NCBI GenBank assembly: GCA_937898415.1
Contig: CALDLA010000078.1
Span: 1 to 37,198 of the forward strand
Length of the DNA: 37,198 nt
Direction of reading: 5' to 3'
Origin: an uncultured Prevotellaceae bacterium
Lineage (GTDB): Bacteria; Bacteroidota; Bacteroidia; Bacteroidales; Bacteroidaceae
A model generated the notes under the pieces. That model searched no databases. It was not told the DNA's origin and was given only the letters and a program-made list of their open reading frames with translations. Below, in pieces: positions 30,686 through 37,198 of the stretch. The position numbers and the translations under genes were made by a program. How positions within the stretch are numbered: position 1 is the first letter of the stretch; every line of letters starts with the position of its first letter.

Positions 30686-32013
30686 GTTGCGTGATGAAAG
30701 CGTAGGGGTTCGCCGATGTAGGTTCGGTCCACCTTCCCGTGACGGTAGACGGTATGGCCGTTGCATAGCGTCTGCTGCACCTGCCACAGATACATGTGCC
30801 CCTCCATAGGGCTCCAGCCACACTTGCTCAGGATGTCCGTCGGACTGACGGTCCAGCCCGTATTGGGGCGTACGATCACGAGGTCGGCCCGATAGCCGGG
30901 GCGGAGGAATCCGCGCCCCTCGATGCCAAACAGGCGGGCGGGGTTGTGACACATCAGCTCGACCAGCCGCTCAAGGGTCAGTACACCACGGTCGACAAGC
31001 TCGAGCATCGTGACCAGCGAGAACTGAATCATGGGCATGCCGCTGGCTGCACGGGCGCAGCCGCCTTCCTTCTGCGACAGCAGGTGGGGGGCGTGGTCGG
31101 TGCCGATGACGGCGATACGACCGTCGGTCAATGCCTGTTGCAGGGCTTCGCGGTCGCGCTCGGTCTTGATGGCCGGGTTGCACTTGATGCGGGTGCCTAA
31201 GAGTGAATAGTCGCGGTCGCAGAAATAAAGGTGGCTGACGGTGGCCTCAGCGGTAATGCGGCTGTCAGGTTCGAACAGCTCCAATTCGCGCGCTGTGGTC
31301 AGGTGGGCCACGTGTAACCGGGCATGATGCTGCCTGGCGAGTTCTACGGCCAGTCGGGTACTCTCGTAGCAAGCCTCGGTGCTGCGTATCTCAGGATGAT
31401 GGCTGACGGCGGGGTCGTCACCATACAGGCTCTTGGCCTGGGCCATGTTACGGTTGATGATAGCCGTGTCCTCGCAATGTGCCATGAGGGGCATGCCTGC
31501 GGTGGCGAAGATGCGGTCGAGCGCCTCGCGACGGTCCACCAGCATATTGCCCGTAGAAGAGCCCATGAAGAGCTTGATGCCGGGAATGCGGGTCTTGTCG
31601 AGCTGGGGGAAGAGGTGGCTGTTGTCGTTGGTGGCGCCGAAGAAGAAACTGTAGTTGACGTGACTCTTGCGGGCCGCCAACTGGAACTTCTCGTCGAGCG
31701 CCTCGAGTGTGGTGGTCTGAGGCACGGTATTGGGCATGTCGAAGTAGCTGGTGACGCCGCCTGCGGCAGCCGCCTGCGACTCGGTGTCGATGTCGGCCTT
31801 GGCCGTCAGTCCCGGCTCGCGGAAATGTACGTGGTCGTCGATGATGCCTGGCAATACAAAGCATCCCGAGGCGTCAATCGTTTCATCGACTGACAGCTCG
31901 GGACGCTTGTTGCCTTCAGTAATCGTTAGTATGTCTTTCCCCTCGAGGACAATGGAACCGTCGAAGACCTTTCCTTCATTGACGATGGTGCCACCTTCAA
32001 TCAGTCGTCTCAT
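30682..32013 (-). CDS. pyrC: Dihydroorotase
   Basis: The 443-aa amidohydrolase has the metal-binding DHVHFREPG (H61, H63, R65), the probable carboxylated lysine K147 in GIKLFMGSSTG, H179 in MAHCED, H234/H237 in LHVAHLTT, and the catalytic GTDHAPH (D306). This is the class I, PyrC/AllB-like type. The HFREPG motif and the GTDHAPH context favour dihydroorotase over allantoinase. The enzyme cyclises carbamoyl-aspartate in pyrimidine synthesis. It overlaps the upstream lipoprotein gene by 17 nt and the downstream gene by 4 nt, so it sits in a tight operon with unrelated functions. Confidence 0.92.
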   Translation of the reverse strand: MRRLIEGGTIVNEGKVFDGSIVLEGKDILTITEGNKRPELSVDETIDASGCFVLPGIIDDHVHFREPGLTAKADIDTESQAAAAGGVTSYFDMPNTVPQTTTLEALDEKFQLAARKSHVNYSFFFGATNDNSHLFPQLDKTRIPGIKLFMGSSTGNMLVDRREALDRIFATAGMPLMAHCEDTAIINRNMAQAKSLYGDDPAVSHHPEIRSTEACYESTRLAVELARQHHARLHVAHLTTARELELFEPDSRITAEATVSHLYFCDRDYSLLGTRIKCNPAIKTERDREALQQALTDGRIAVIGTDHAPHLLSQKEGGCARAASGMPMIQFSLVTMLELVDRGVLTLERLVELMCHNPARLFGIEGRGFLRPGYRADLVIVRPNTGWTVSPTDILSKCGWSPMEGHMYLWQVQQTLCNGHTVYRHGKVDRTYIGEPLRFHHAT

Positions 32014-32830
32014 CGGTCTGTGTGGCGTTGGTTTGAGGTTCCTGCGTCATCGCGGGCAGTTTAGTCTGAACGGGCAGTTGCAGCGAGTCGGCGCCGTCCT
32101 GCGACGGCACGGGGGCTGCTGTTGCCGGAACGTCGTGCATACCCGTCTGGCGGGCCTGATTCTCGGTGGCAACCTGATAGTAGTCCCTGACGTAGGGGTC
32201 GTTCTTGAACTTCGGGGTGGCCTTGCTCATGATGTCCTCAATCTGCGGGGTCAGCACCGGGTAGCGGTAGCTGCTGGTAATCATCATGAAGATGCCAGGA
32301 CCTAAGACGTTGTCAAAGTTGTCGACAATGAAGTTGGTGACCAGACTGTCCTCGCGGCGGGCAATCTCGGCGGCCTCGACGGTCAGCTGCTGGTCAATGA
32401 CAGCCTCGTCAATGCCTTCAAGCAGCATCTGGCTCTGCTTGTGCGACAGTTCCGCCATCTGGTTGTCAAGCTGGTTGTGGAAGTCGATGAACTCATAGAG
32501 CTTTTCGTTGAGCGGTGTGCCCGCTACGGTCTGCGACGCATTGTCAATCTTGATGCTGATCTCACCCTTCTCAAGCACTACGGGCATGATGCTCTCGTCA
32601 TCCATGAAGAGGTTGGCCATGCGGACGGTGTCCAGCAGTCCGGCAAAGCGGAACTGTCCGTGTACGACCTCGCACGAGTCGATGTTCTTGAGTTCGTTGT
32701 CCTTGATGGCTTTCAAGTAAAGCTTGCTTCCGTCAAGTGCAGAGACCGATGAGGAACCCTGCACCGAATAGCTTTCGGCACATGACACCAGGGAACTGAC
32801 GATTAACAATGCGTATATGATTCTGCTCAT
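31997..32830 (-). CDS. DUF4369-type lipoprotein
   Basis: The 277-aa protein has a lipoprotein signal (MSRIIYALLIVSSLVSC, lipidated C17). Next comes a beta-rich N-terminal part (SVQGSSSVSALDGSKLYLKA, SCEVVHGQFRFAG, VVLEKGEISIKID), typical of DUF4369 domains that precede thioredoxin-like or unknown regions in Bacteroidota. A helical region follows (about 105-215). A Pro/Thr/Gln-rich tail ends it. No thioredoxin CxxC is present. It is probably anchored in the outer or inner membrane; function unknown. First gene of the operon, with its own promoter. Confidence 0.8.
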   Translation of the reverse strand: MSRIIYALLIVSSLVSCAESYSVQGSSSVSALDGSKLYLKAIKDNELKNIDSCEVVHGQFRFAGLLDTVRMANLFMDDESIMPVVLEKGEISIKIDNASQTVAGTPLNEKLYEFIDFHNQLDNQMAELSHKQSQMLLEGIDEAVIDQQLTVEAAEIARREDSLVTNFIVDNFDNVLGPGIFMMITSSYRYPVLTPQIEDIMSKATPKFKNDPYVRDYYQVATENQARQTGMHDVPATAAPVPSQDGADSLQLPVQTKLPAMTQEPQTNATQTDETTD

Positions 32831-32853
32831 AAGATTATTATTGCTTGACGCTG

Positions 32854-32861
32854 CAAATGTA
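32854..32861 (-). promoter_or_regulatory. Promoter -7 of the lipoprotein-pyrC operon
   Basis: Minus-strand TACATTTG lies 23 nt upstream of the ATG at 32830. The position about 20 bp upstream falls in the T-run of the preceding terminator (32879-32888), giving TTTT at -33. Confidence 0.65.
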
Positions 32862-32878
32862 CAACGTTATATTGAGGT

Positions 32879-32917
32879 AAAAAAAAAATTTTGCGCAATT
32901 TAAAACAATTGCGCAAA
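32879..32917 (-). terminator. Terminator of the dnaX operon
   Basis: A perfect 11-bp stem TTTGCGCAATT/AATTGCGCAAA (32890-32900 with 32907-32917) is followed on the minus strand by ten T (32888-32879). It begins 3 nt after the stop codon at 32921. Confidence 0.92.
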
Positions 32918-32920
32918 CTT

Positions 32921-33322
32921 TTAGGGTTTTTTTGCCTCTTTTTCCAGTTCATGACTGATTCGGTGTGTGGTATAGAGCTGAAGAATGGCTGCAATGAGCA
33001 GCGTGATGACCCATTTGTTATAGACGTACTGGAGGTAGGTAAGGTGGTCAAGATGGAACACGTTGCCCTGGCTGGCAAACATCAGTACGGCCGACACAAG
33101 GAACAGTACGTCACTGAGCAGCATGATGCGGCGCAGGCGGCGGATGGCGAAGTTCTGGCCCTCGTAGCGCTGCAGCATCTGCATGGACGTGAAGCCCAGT
33201 GCCCCCAAGGCGTACAAATAGGGGGCGATGGGCCACTGCAGCAGGTTGGCACCGGCACCGATGACCATCAGCAGGGAACCGACGAGGAAGATGGTGTTCT
33301 GGATTTTATTCAGCTGTCTCAT
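32921..33322 (-). CDS. Small integral membrane protein, unknown function
   Basis: From the ATG at 33322 (MRQLNKIQNTIFLVGSLLMV) the product is 133 aa with about four hydrophobic segments: about 9-25, 31-47, 68-84 and 100-118. It ends in a charged tail (HELEKEAKKP). I do not recognise a named family. The start overlaps the end of the FtsB/DivIC-like gene by 17 nt, which supports this start over the longer frame at 33367 and suggests coupled translation. The place behind dnaX and the division gene suggests a conserved cluster, but no function follows from that. Confidence 0.75.
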   Translation of the reverse strand: MRQLNKIQNTIFLVGSLLMVIGAGANLLQWPIAPYLYALGALGFTSMQMLQRYEGQNFAIRRLRRIMLLSDVLFLVSAVLMFASQGNVFHLDHLTYLQYVYNKWVITLLIAAILQLYTTHRISHELEKEAKKP

Positions 33323-33674
33323 TCTCACTCTCAATGGATAGGGTCTGGATATCACGCTCGTCGTCACTCAGCACGAAAATGTCCTCATCGTCCTGCTTCA
33401 TGAAGTAGCGTTCACGGGCAATGCGCTCCATAGCCTTCGGGTTGCGGTTCAGTTCACGAATCTGGCGCATATCGTTCTGGTAGCGCTCGTTGTACACACT
33501 AATCTCGTCGGAGAGCGAGCTGATGTAGTGCTTGTGGCGCAGATGGGCCAGCAAGCTATTCTCGCCGACAAAACCTACCAGCACGACGCCGATAATCGTA
33601 ATCACTCCATACTTGACGAAGGGCAGGTGCCATACGTGGGCGACGGCCTTCGCAAAATTCCTCATGATCTTCAT
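33306..33674 (-). CDS. Septum formation initiator (FtsB/DivIC-like)
   Basis: The 122-aa protein has a short cytoplasmic head, one membrane segment (about 20-38, KYGVITIIGVVLVGFVGE), a coiled coil (about 45-85, ISSLSDEISVYNERYQNDM) and then the conserved ending of this family (NPKAMERIARERYFMKQDDEDIFVL). FtsB/DivIC proteins pair with FtsL and FtsQ/DivIB in the divisome. The second ATG (33665) is also possible. It follows dnaX by 36 nt. Confidence 0.88.
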   Translation of the reverse strand: MKIMRNFAKAVAHVWHLPFVKYGVITIIGVVLVGFVGENSLLAHLRHKHYISSLSDEISVYNERYQNDMRQIRELNRNPKAMERIARERYFMKQDDEDIFVLSDDERDIQTLSIESENETAE

Positions 33675-33710
33675 AGCTATTCTCTATCTTTTGTCTGTTG
33701 TCTTTTTGGA

Positions 33711-35465
33711 TTATGCCAATTCAAGGTCGAAGACGGAGCGCAGGGCTTCGACGGCCTTGTTCTCCTTGACCATTTCCATGAACTGTTCGCGGCGCGACAG
33801 GATCTTCACCTCCTGGTGCTGCTCGTCGACGCGGATGTCCAGTACGATGGCGCTGTTGTGCAGATACATCTTCAGCGTGTTCACGATGCTACCGTGTATC
33901 TTGTCCATTTCCTGCTTGATCAGTTCATTGCCCACGACCACCTCTACCTTGGGCATCTCGGTGATGACGGGGGTCATGTTCTTCATACGGGTGGCGATGC
34001 CCACCAGTTTCTGGGGCATCCTGTTACACATGGCCATCCACTGCAGTTCCAGGTCTTCCTGGCTGAAGGTGGTCGCGTCGTCCTTGCTGATGTTCTCGGC
34101 ACCCATCGTGCCGGGCAGTATGTTCATCTTTTTCTGCGGCGCCGACATCTTGCGCAGATTGTTCCACGAAAGTCCTAACGAGCCGGCCTTCAACGTGGGT
34201 TTGGGCTTCTGGGCTGTTTCGGACTGGGCGGGTGCTGCCGGAGCAGCGGATGTAGCGGTCGGAGCCGGGGCTACCTGCTGAGCCTCTTGCTTGGGCTGCG
34301 GCTGCTGCATCAGTTTCTTAAACAGGGATTTCAGTCGTCTGGGCTTACGCCCACTGCCGGGCGCGTCTTCCGGCTGGGTAATCTGAGCCACCTCTATCAG
34401 CGTCAGTTCCACCAGCAGCCGCTTGTTCGATGACTGCCGGTAGTTGATGTCGCACTGGTTCATCAGCTGGAGGGCTTTATAGAGGAAGGGGGTGGGACAA
34501 CGCTGGGCTTGCTGCTGGTAGCGCTCGCGCTGCTGCTGACTCACTTCGAGCAGGGGCAGCGTCTGGGCATCCTTGGCCATCAGCACGTTGCGGACGTGCT
34601 TGGCCAGCCCCTGGACAAGCAGGCCGCCGTCGAAACCTTTGTTGATGACGTCGTTCAGGAGCACCATCGCTTCCGTCACCTTGTTCTCTAAGCTGAAGTC
34701 CACCAGCCGGAAGTAGTATTCAGAGTCCAGCACGTTCAGGTCTTCAATAACTTTCTGGTAAGTGATGTTCCCCTGGCAGAACGAGGCGGCCTGGTCGAAG
34801 ATGGAGAGGGCGTCGCGCATGCCGCCGTCAGCCTTCTCGGCTATCACGGCCAGCGCTTCCTCTTCATACTGTATGCCTTCCTTCTCGGCTACGTGCTTCA
34901 AGTGGTCAACCGTGTTGGCCACCGTCATGCGCTCGAAGTCGTAGATCTGGCAGCGGCTCAGGATGGTTGGCAATATCTTGTGCTTCTCTGTCGTTGCCAA
35001 GATGAAGATGACGTGTGCGGGCGGCTCCTCCAGCGTCTTCAGGAAAGCGTTGAACGCCGCTGTCGACAGCATATGGACCTCGTCGATGATAAAGACCTTG
35101 TACTTGCCTAACTGCGGCGGGATGCGCGTCTGCTCCATCAGCGTCTTGATGTGCTCCACCGAGTTGTTCGAGGCGGCGTCGAGCTCGAAGATGTTGAGCG
35201 ACCGCTGCTCGTTGAACGACTGGCACGACTCGCACTCGTTGCAGGCCTCGCCCTCGGCCGTCGGGTTCTGGCAGTTGATGGCCTTGGCAAAGATGCGGGC
35301 ACACGTCGTCTTGCCCACCCCTCGGGGGCCGCAGAACAGGTAGGCATGCGCCAGCTTACCCGACTTCACCGCGTTCTTCAGCGTAGTCGTCAGGGCCGAC
35401 TGTCCAACCACCGTGTCGAACGACATCGGGCGGTATTTTCGTGCCGAAACAATATATTCTTCCAT
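33711..35465 (-). CDS. dnaX: DNA polymerase III subunit gamma/tau
   Basis: The 584-aa clamp-loader ATPase has Walker A GPRGVGKT (46-53), the zinc site C65, C75, C78, C81 (CNECESC), IIDEVHML (127-133, Walker B) and sensor region TILSRCQIYDF. AAA+ domains extend to about residue 370, then a Pro/Ala/Gln-rich linker, then a C-terminal tau-type region. It loads the beta clamp for replication. I see no strong A6G slippery site, so a separate gamma form is not indicated. First gene of the operon with the FtsB/DivIC-like gene. Confidence 0.95.
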   Translation of the reverse strand: MEEYIVSARKYRPMSFDTVVGQSALTTTLKNAVKSGKLAHAYLFCGPRGVGKTTCARIFAKAINCQNPTAEGEACNECESCQSFNEQRSLNIFELDAASNNSVEHIKTLMEQTRIPPQLGKYKVFIIDEVHMLSTAAFNAFLKTLEEPPAHVIFILATTEKHKILPTILSRCQIYDFERMTVANTVDHLKHVAEKEGIQYEEEALAVIAEKADGGMRDALSIFDQAASFCQGNITYQKVIEDLNVLDSEYYFRLVDFSLENKVTEAMVLLNDVINKGFDGGLLVQGLAKHVRNVLMAKDAQTLPLLEVSQQQRERYQQQAQRCPTPFLYKALQLMNQCDINYRQSSNKRLLVELTLIEVAQITQPEDAPGSGRKPRRLKSLFKKLMQQPQPKQEAQQVAPAPTATSAAPAAPAQSETAQKPKPTLKAGSLGLSWNNLRKMSAPQKKMNILPGTMGAENISKDDATTFSQEDLELQWMAMCNRMPQKLVGIATRMKNMTPVITEMPKVEVVVGNELIKQEMDKIHGSIVNTLKMYLHNSAIVLDIRVDEQHQEVKILSRREQFMEMVKENKAVEALRSVFDLELA

Positions 35466-35486
35466 ACGTTATGACTATTGAAGATG

Positions 35487-35494
35487 CAAAGATA
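35487..35494 (-). promoter_or_regulatory. dnaX promoter -7 element
   Basis: Minus-strand TATCTTTG, 21 nt upstream of the ATG at 35465. The -33 position falls in the loop and 3' arm of the terminator hairpin at 35496-35531, where only a weak GTGG is seen. Confidence 0.65.
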
Positions 35495-35495
35495 A

Positions 35496-35531
35496 AGAAA
35501 AAGGAGTGAAAAGCCACGCTTTTCACTCCTT
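35496..35531 (-). terminator. Terminator of the asnA/TRL unit
   Basis: A perfect 13-bp stem AAGGAGTGAAAAG/CTTTTCACTCCTT (35501-35513 with 35519-35531) is followed by T-rich sequence on the minus strand. It lies 20 nt after the TRL-like stop. The stem is built from the same GTGAAAAG-type unit as the repeats at 37071-37112. Confidence 0.88.
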
Positions 35532-35550
35532 ATTTTTCACCTTTTAACGT

Positions 35551-35847
35551 TTACTCGCCATAGACGCGGGTCGTGTGCTGAATAACCAGGCCAAAGAAGA
35601 TGCTCTTGTCGATGTACTCAACCTGCGATACCTTGCTGATACCGCCGTTCTTGGCAGCTTCCTTGATGTTGTTCTGCTCACCCTTGGAACTCCAGAGACC
35701 GAGGAAGATGTTTGAAGTGGTTTCACCTACTTTCTGGCCGATAGCTCCTTTTTCACCGATGGCGGCACCTGAGTTAATGGTAGCACAGCTGCACATGCAG
35801 CAGATTGCGAATGCTGCAGAAGCAGCGAGGGTCATGATTTTCTTCAT
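35551..35847 (-). CDS. TRL-like family lipoprotein
   Basis: The 98-aa protein has a lipoprotein-like signal with a Cys cluster (CCMCSCATIN). The TRL-like pattern follows: KVGETTSNIFLGLWSSKGEQ, then NNIKEAAKNGGISKVSQVEY, and the end TTRVYGE. The family was named for a tRNA-associated locus; its molecular role is unknown. The gene starts 38 nt after the asnA stop with no terminator or TAnnTTTG between, so it is probably co-transcribed with asnA. Confidence 0.8.
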   Translation of the reverse strand: MKKIMTLAASAAFAICCMCSCATINSGAAIGEKGAIGQKVGETTSNIFLGLWSSKGEQNNIKEAAKNGGISKVSQVEYIDKSIFFGLVIQHTTRVYGE

Positions 35848-35885
35848 AATGTTTTTGTTTTTTTGAATAAATAACTATATCTGAA

Positions 35886-36923
35886 CTAAATCAGAGGCAT
35901 ACCGAGTTCGCGGCACTCACGGCGCATGTCCTCCGGCCATATCGAGGCCTGGATCTCGCCGATGTGAGCCTTGTGAAGCAATACCATGCAGAGACGGCTC
36001 TGACCGATACCGCCACCTATCGAGAGCGGCAGACGGTCGTTCAGCAATTGCTGGTGGAAGTAGAGTTGCTGGCGCCCCTCCTGATGCTCAATCTTCAACT
36101 GGCGCAGCAGTGACTCCTTGTCGACGCGGATACCCATCGATGACAACTCGAACGAGCGGCCCAGTACGGGATACCAGATAAGGATGTCGCCGTTAAGTCC
36201 CTTGCGGCCGTCCTCGGCCACCGTCGACCAGTCGTCATAGTCCGGCGCACGGCCATCATGCTTCTCACCATTGGCCAGTTCACCGCCAATTCCAATTATA
36301 AATACAGCACCGTAGGCCTCGCAGATGGCATCCTCGCGCTCCTTCGGCGTCTTGTCAGGATACATCTTCAGCAGTTCCTCGGCGTGTATGAACTTGATCT
36401 TCTCCGGCATGAAAGGTTTCAGTTGCGGATAAGTCTCACACGTCAGGTACTCCGTGCGGCGAATGGCAGCATAGATGCGCTCCACCACGTTCTTCAGGAA
36501 AGCCAACGTGCGGTCTTCCTTGCGGATGACAGCCTCCCAGTCCCACTGGTCCACATACAACGAGTGCAGATTGTCCAGTTCCTCGTCGGCACGGATGGCG
36601 TTCATGTCCGTATAGATGCCGTGTCCCGGTTCTATCTGGTACTCGGCCAGCGTCAGACGCTTCCATTTGGCCAGCGAGTGAACCACCTCGGCACGGGCGT
36701 CGCCCAAGTCCTTGATGGGGAAGGTCACGGCGCGCTCCACACCATTCAGGTCGTCGTTGATGCCCAGTCCCTGCAGCACGAACAACGGAGCCGTCACGCG
36801 GCGCAACCGCAGTTCCGTCGACAGGTTCTGCTGGAAGAATTCCTTAATCAGTTTGATACCCTGTTCCGTCTGTTTCGTATCAATCAGACGTTCGTAGTTT
36901 ATGGGTTTGATTAGTTTGCTCAT
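35886..36923 (-). CDS. asnA: Aspartate--ammonia ligase (asparagine synthetase A)
   Basis: The 345-aa enzyme matches AsnA: TKQTEQGIKLIKEFFQ at the start, RVTAPLFVLQGLGINDDLNGVE, WKRLTLAEYQIEPGHGIYTDMNAIR, DWEAVIRKEDR, and SIGGGIGQSRLCMVLLHKAH (301-320), the class II synthetase-type ATP site. It makes asparagine from aspartate, ammonia and ATP in the cytosol. It has its own promoter and is likely transcribed with the TRL-like gene. Confidence 0.96.
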   Translation of the reverse strand: MSKLIKPINYERLIDTKQTEQGIKLIKEFFQQNLSTELRLRRVTAPLFVLQGLGINDDLNGVERAVTFPIKDLGDARAEVVHSLAKWKRLTLAEYQIEPGHGIYTDMNAIRADEELDNLHSLYVDQWDWEAVIRKEDRTLAFLKNVVERIYAAIRRTEYLTCETYPQLKPFMPEKIKFIHAEELLKMYPDKTPKEREDAICEAYGAVFIIGIGGELANGEKHDGRAPDYDDWSTVAEDGRKGLNGDILIWYPVLGRSFELSSMGIRVDKESLLRQLKIEHQEGRQQLYFHQQLLNDRLPLSIGGGIGQSRLCMVLLHKAHIGEIQASIWPEDMRRECRELGMPLI

Positions 36924-36948
36924 AATCGGATTTTTTCAAATTTGCGTG

Positions 36949-36979
36949 CAAAGGTAAGCATAAAATATTAAATTGCAAA
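36949..36979 (-). promoter_or_regulatory. asnA promoter
   Basis: Minus strand: TTTG at 36979-36976, a 19-bp spacer, TACCTTTG at 36956-36949. The ATG is 25 nt downstream at 36923. Confidence 0.78.
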
Positions 36980-37070
36980 CAAAAAGGATAGAAAATTTTG
37001 CAAAATGACATCAATCATTGATTTTTGCTGTCTATTTGCGTCGAGGGGTTAATCCTTAAAAGATTTTAAT

Positions 37071-37112
37071 TCTCAAAACTTTTCACTTTTCATTTCTCAC
37101 TTTTCACTTTTT
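37071..37112. repeat. CTTTTCA-type microsatellite upstream of the tRNA
   Basis: Repeated TTTTCACTTTTCA and TCACTTTTCACTTTTTT units (GTGAAAA on the other strand) just before the tRNA promoter. The same unit occurs in the hairpin at 35501-35531 and in the coding repeats at 5727-5786 and 11433-11495. Confidence 0.7.
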
Positions 37113-37117
37113 TGTCG

Positions 37118-37125
37118 TACCTTTG
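37118..37125 (+). promoter_or_regulatory. tRNA promoter -7 element
   Basis: TACCTTTG, 18 nt before the tRNA 5' end. The -33 region is the pyrimidine-rich repeat. Confidence 0.65.
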
Positions 37126-37143
37126 CATCCGTTTTTAGAAAAC

Positions 37144-37198
37144 GGTCCCGTAGCTTAGCTGAATAGAGCGTCAGATTCCGGTTCTGAAGGTCTTGGGT
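37144..37198 (+). tRNA. tRNA-Arg (CCG), truncated by the window end
   Basis: The acceptor 5' strand GGTCCCG (37144-37150) is followed by a D arm (GCTTAGCTGAATAGAGC) and an anticodon stem TCAGA/TCTGA enclosing TTCCGGT. This gives anticodon CCG, reading the arginine codon CGG. The sequence stops in the variable region, before the T arm. Confidence 0.9.

Noticed and set aside
30686..30952. N-terminal extension of the MetH activation-domain gene
   Set aside because: It reads inside pyrC in another frame, is rich in Arg and Pro, and the ATG at 30685 overlaps the pyrC stop in the ATGA pattern used by the next genes.
33711..35465. Programmed frameshift producing a gamma form of dnaX
   Set aside because: No A6G-like slippery heptamer with a following stem is visible in the linker region.

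Overview
The window looks like a chromosomal segment of a Prevotella-like member of the Bacteroidales (phylum Bacteroidota). Most intergenic regions carry the Bacteroidota sigma promoter signature (TAnnTTTG at about -7, often with a TTG/TTTG about 20 bp upstream). Other pointers are an outer-membrane TonB-dependent receptor, an OprP-like porin, a TRL-like lipoprotein, AsnA, a DUF4369-type lipoprotein, secreted proteins sharing the C-terminal pattern FDLxGxxxxxPxKGxYI-NGKK, and GC-rich short palindromic repeats. No transposase, integrase, phage or CRISPR locus was seen.

Layout. 1-2134: a minus-strand BspA/LRR-GLUG surface protein gene, apparently frameshifted near its start, followed by a 52-aa small ORF and a terminator. 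2385-11799: a plus-strand operon of a GH128-like secreted glycosidase, a 51-aa ORF, an 1831-aa multimodular secreted protein and a 70-aa ORF. 11800-15014: minus-strand clpS-clpA-aat, the N-end-rule set (Aat makes N-degrons, ClpS recognises them, ClpA unfolds the substrate for ClpP). 15089-15640: a small outer-membrane barrel. 15861-18506: a plus-strand secreted C1-type aminopeptidase and rmuC. 18555-22545: minus-strand sodium:solute symporter, OprP-like porin and ilvC. 22546-23036: a non-coding stretch with hairpins and an exact 22-bp, 7-unit tandem array. 23037-25521: a minus-strand secreted beta-solenoid protein preceded by a 29-aa coupled ORF. 25642-28183: a plus-strand His/Cys-rich small membrane protein and a TonB receptor with a His-rich loop, probably a metal uptake pair. 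28177-32830: a compact five-gene minus-strand operon (DUF4369 lipoprotein, pyrC, a stand-alone MetH activation domain, metallophosphoesterase, plsC). 32921-35465: dnaX, an FtsB/DivIC-like gene and a small membrane protein. 35551-36923: asnA and a TRL-like lipoprotein. 37144-end: a truncated tRNA-Arg(CCG).

Main points for a second look: (i) three related short ORFs (MKKNxYxxP...LLxAS) each sit 3-28 nt behind a large exported protein gene that carries the shared C-terminal motif; (ii) the 22-bp array upstream of ilvC; (iii) GC-rich palindromic repeats that form a 38-bp inverted repeat between two genes and also lie in frame inside two exported-protein genes, including a signal peptide region; (iv) three places where the terminator of one gene appears to contribute the upstream promoter element of the next.

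All functional calls come from reading motifs by eye. No database search was run.
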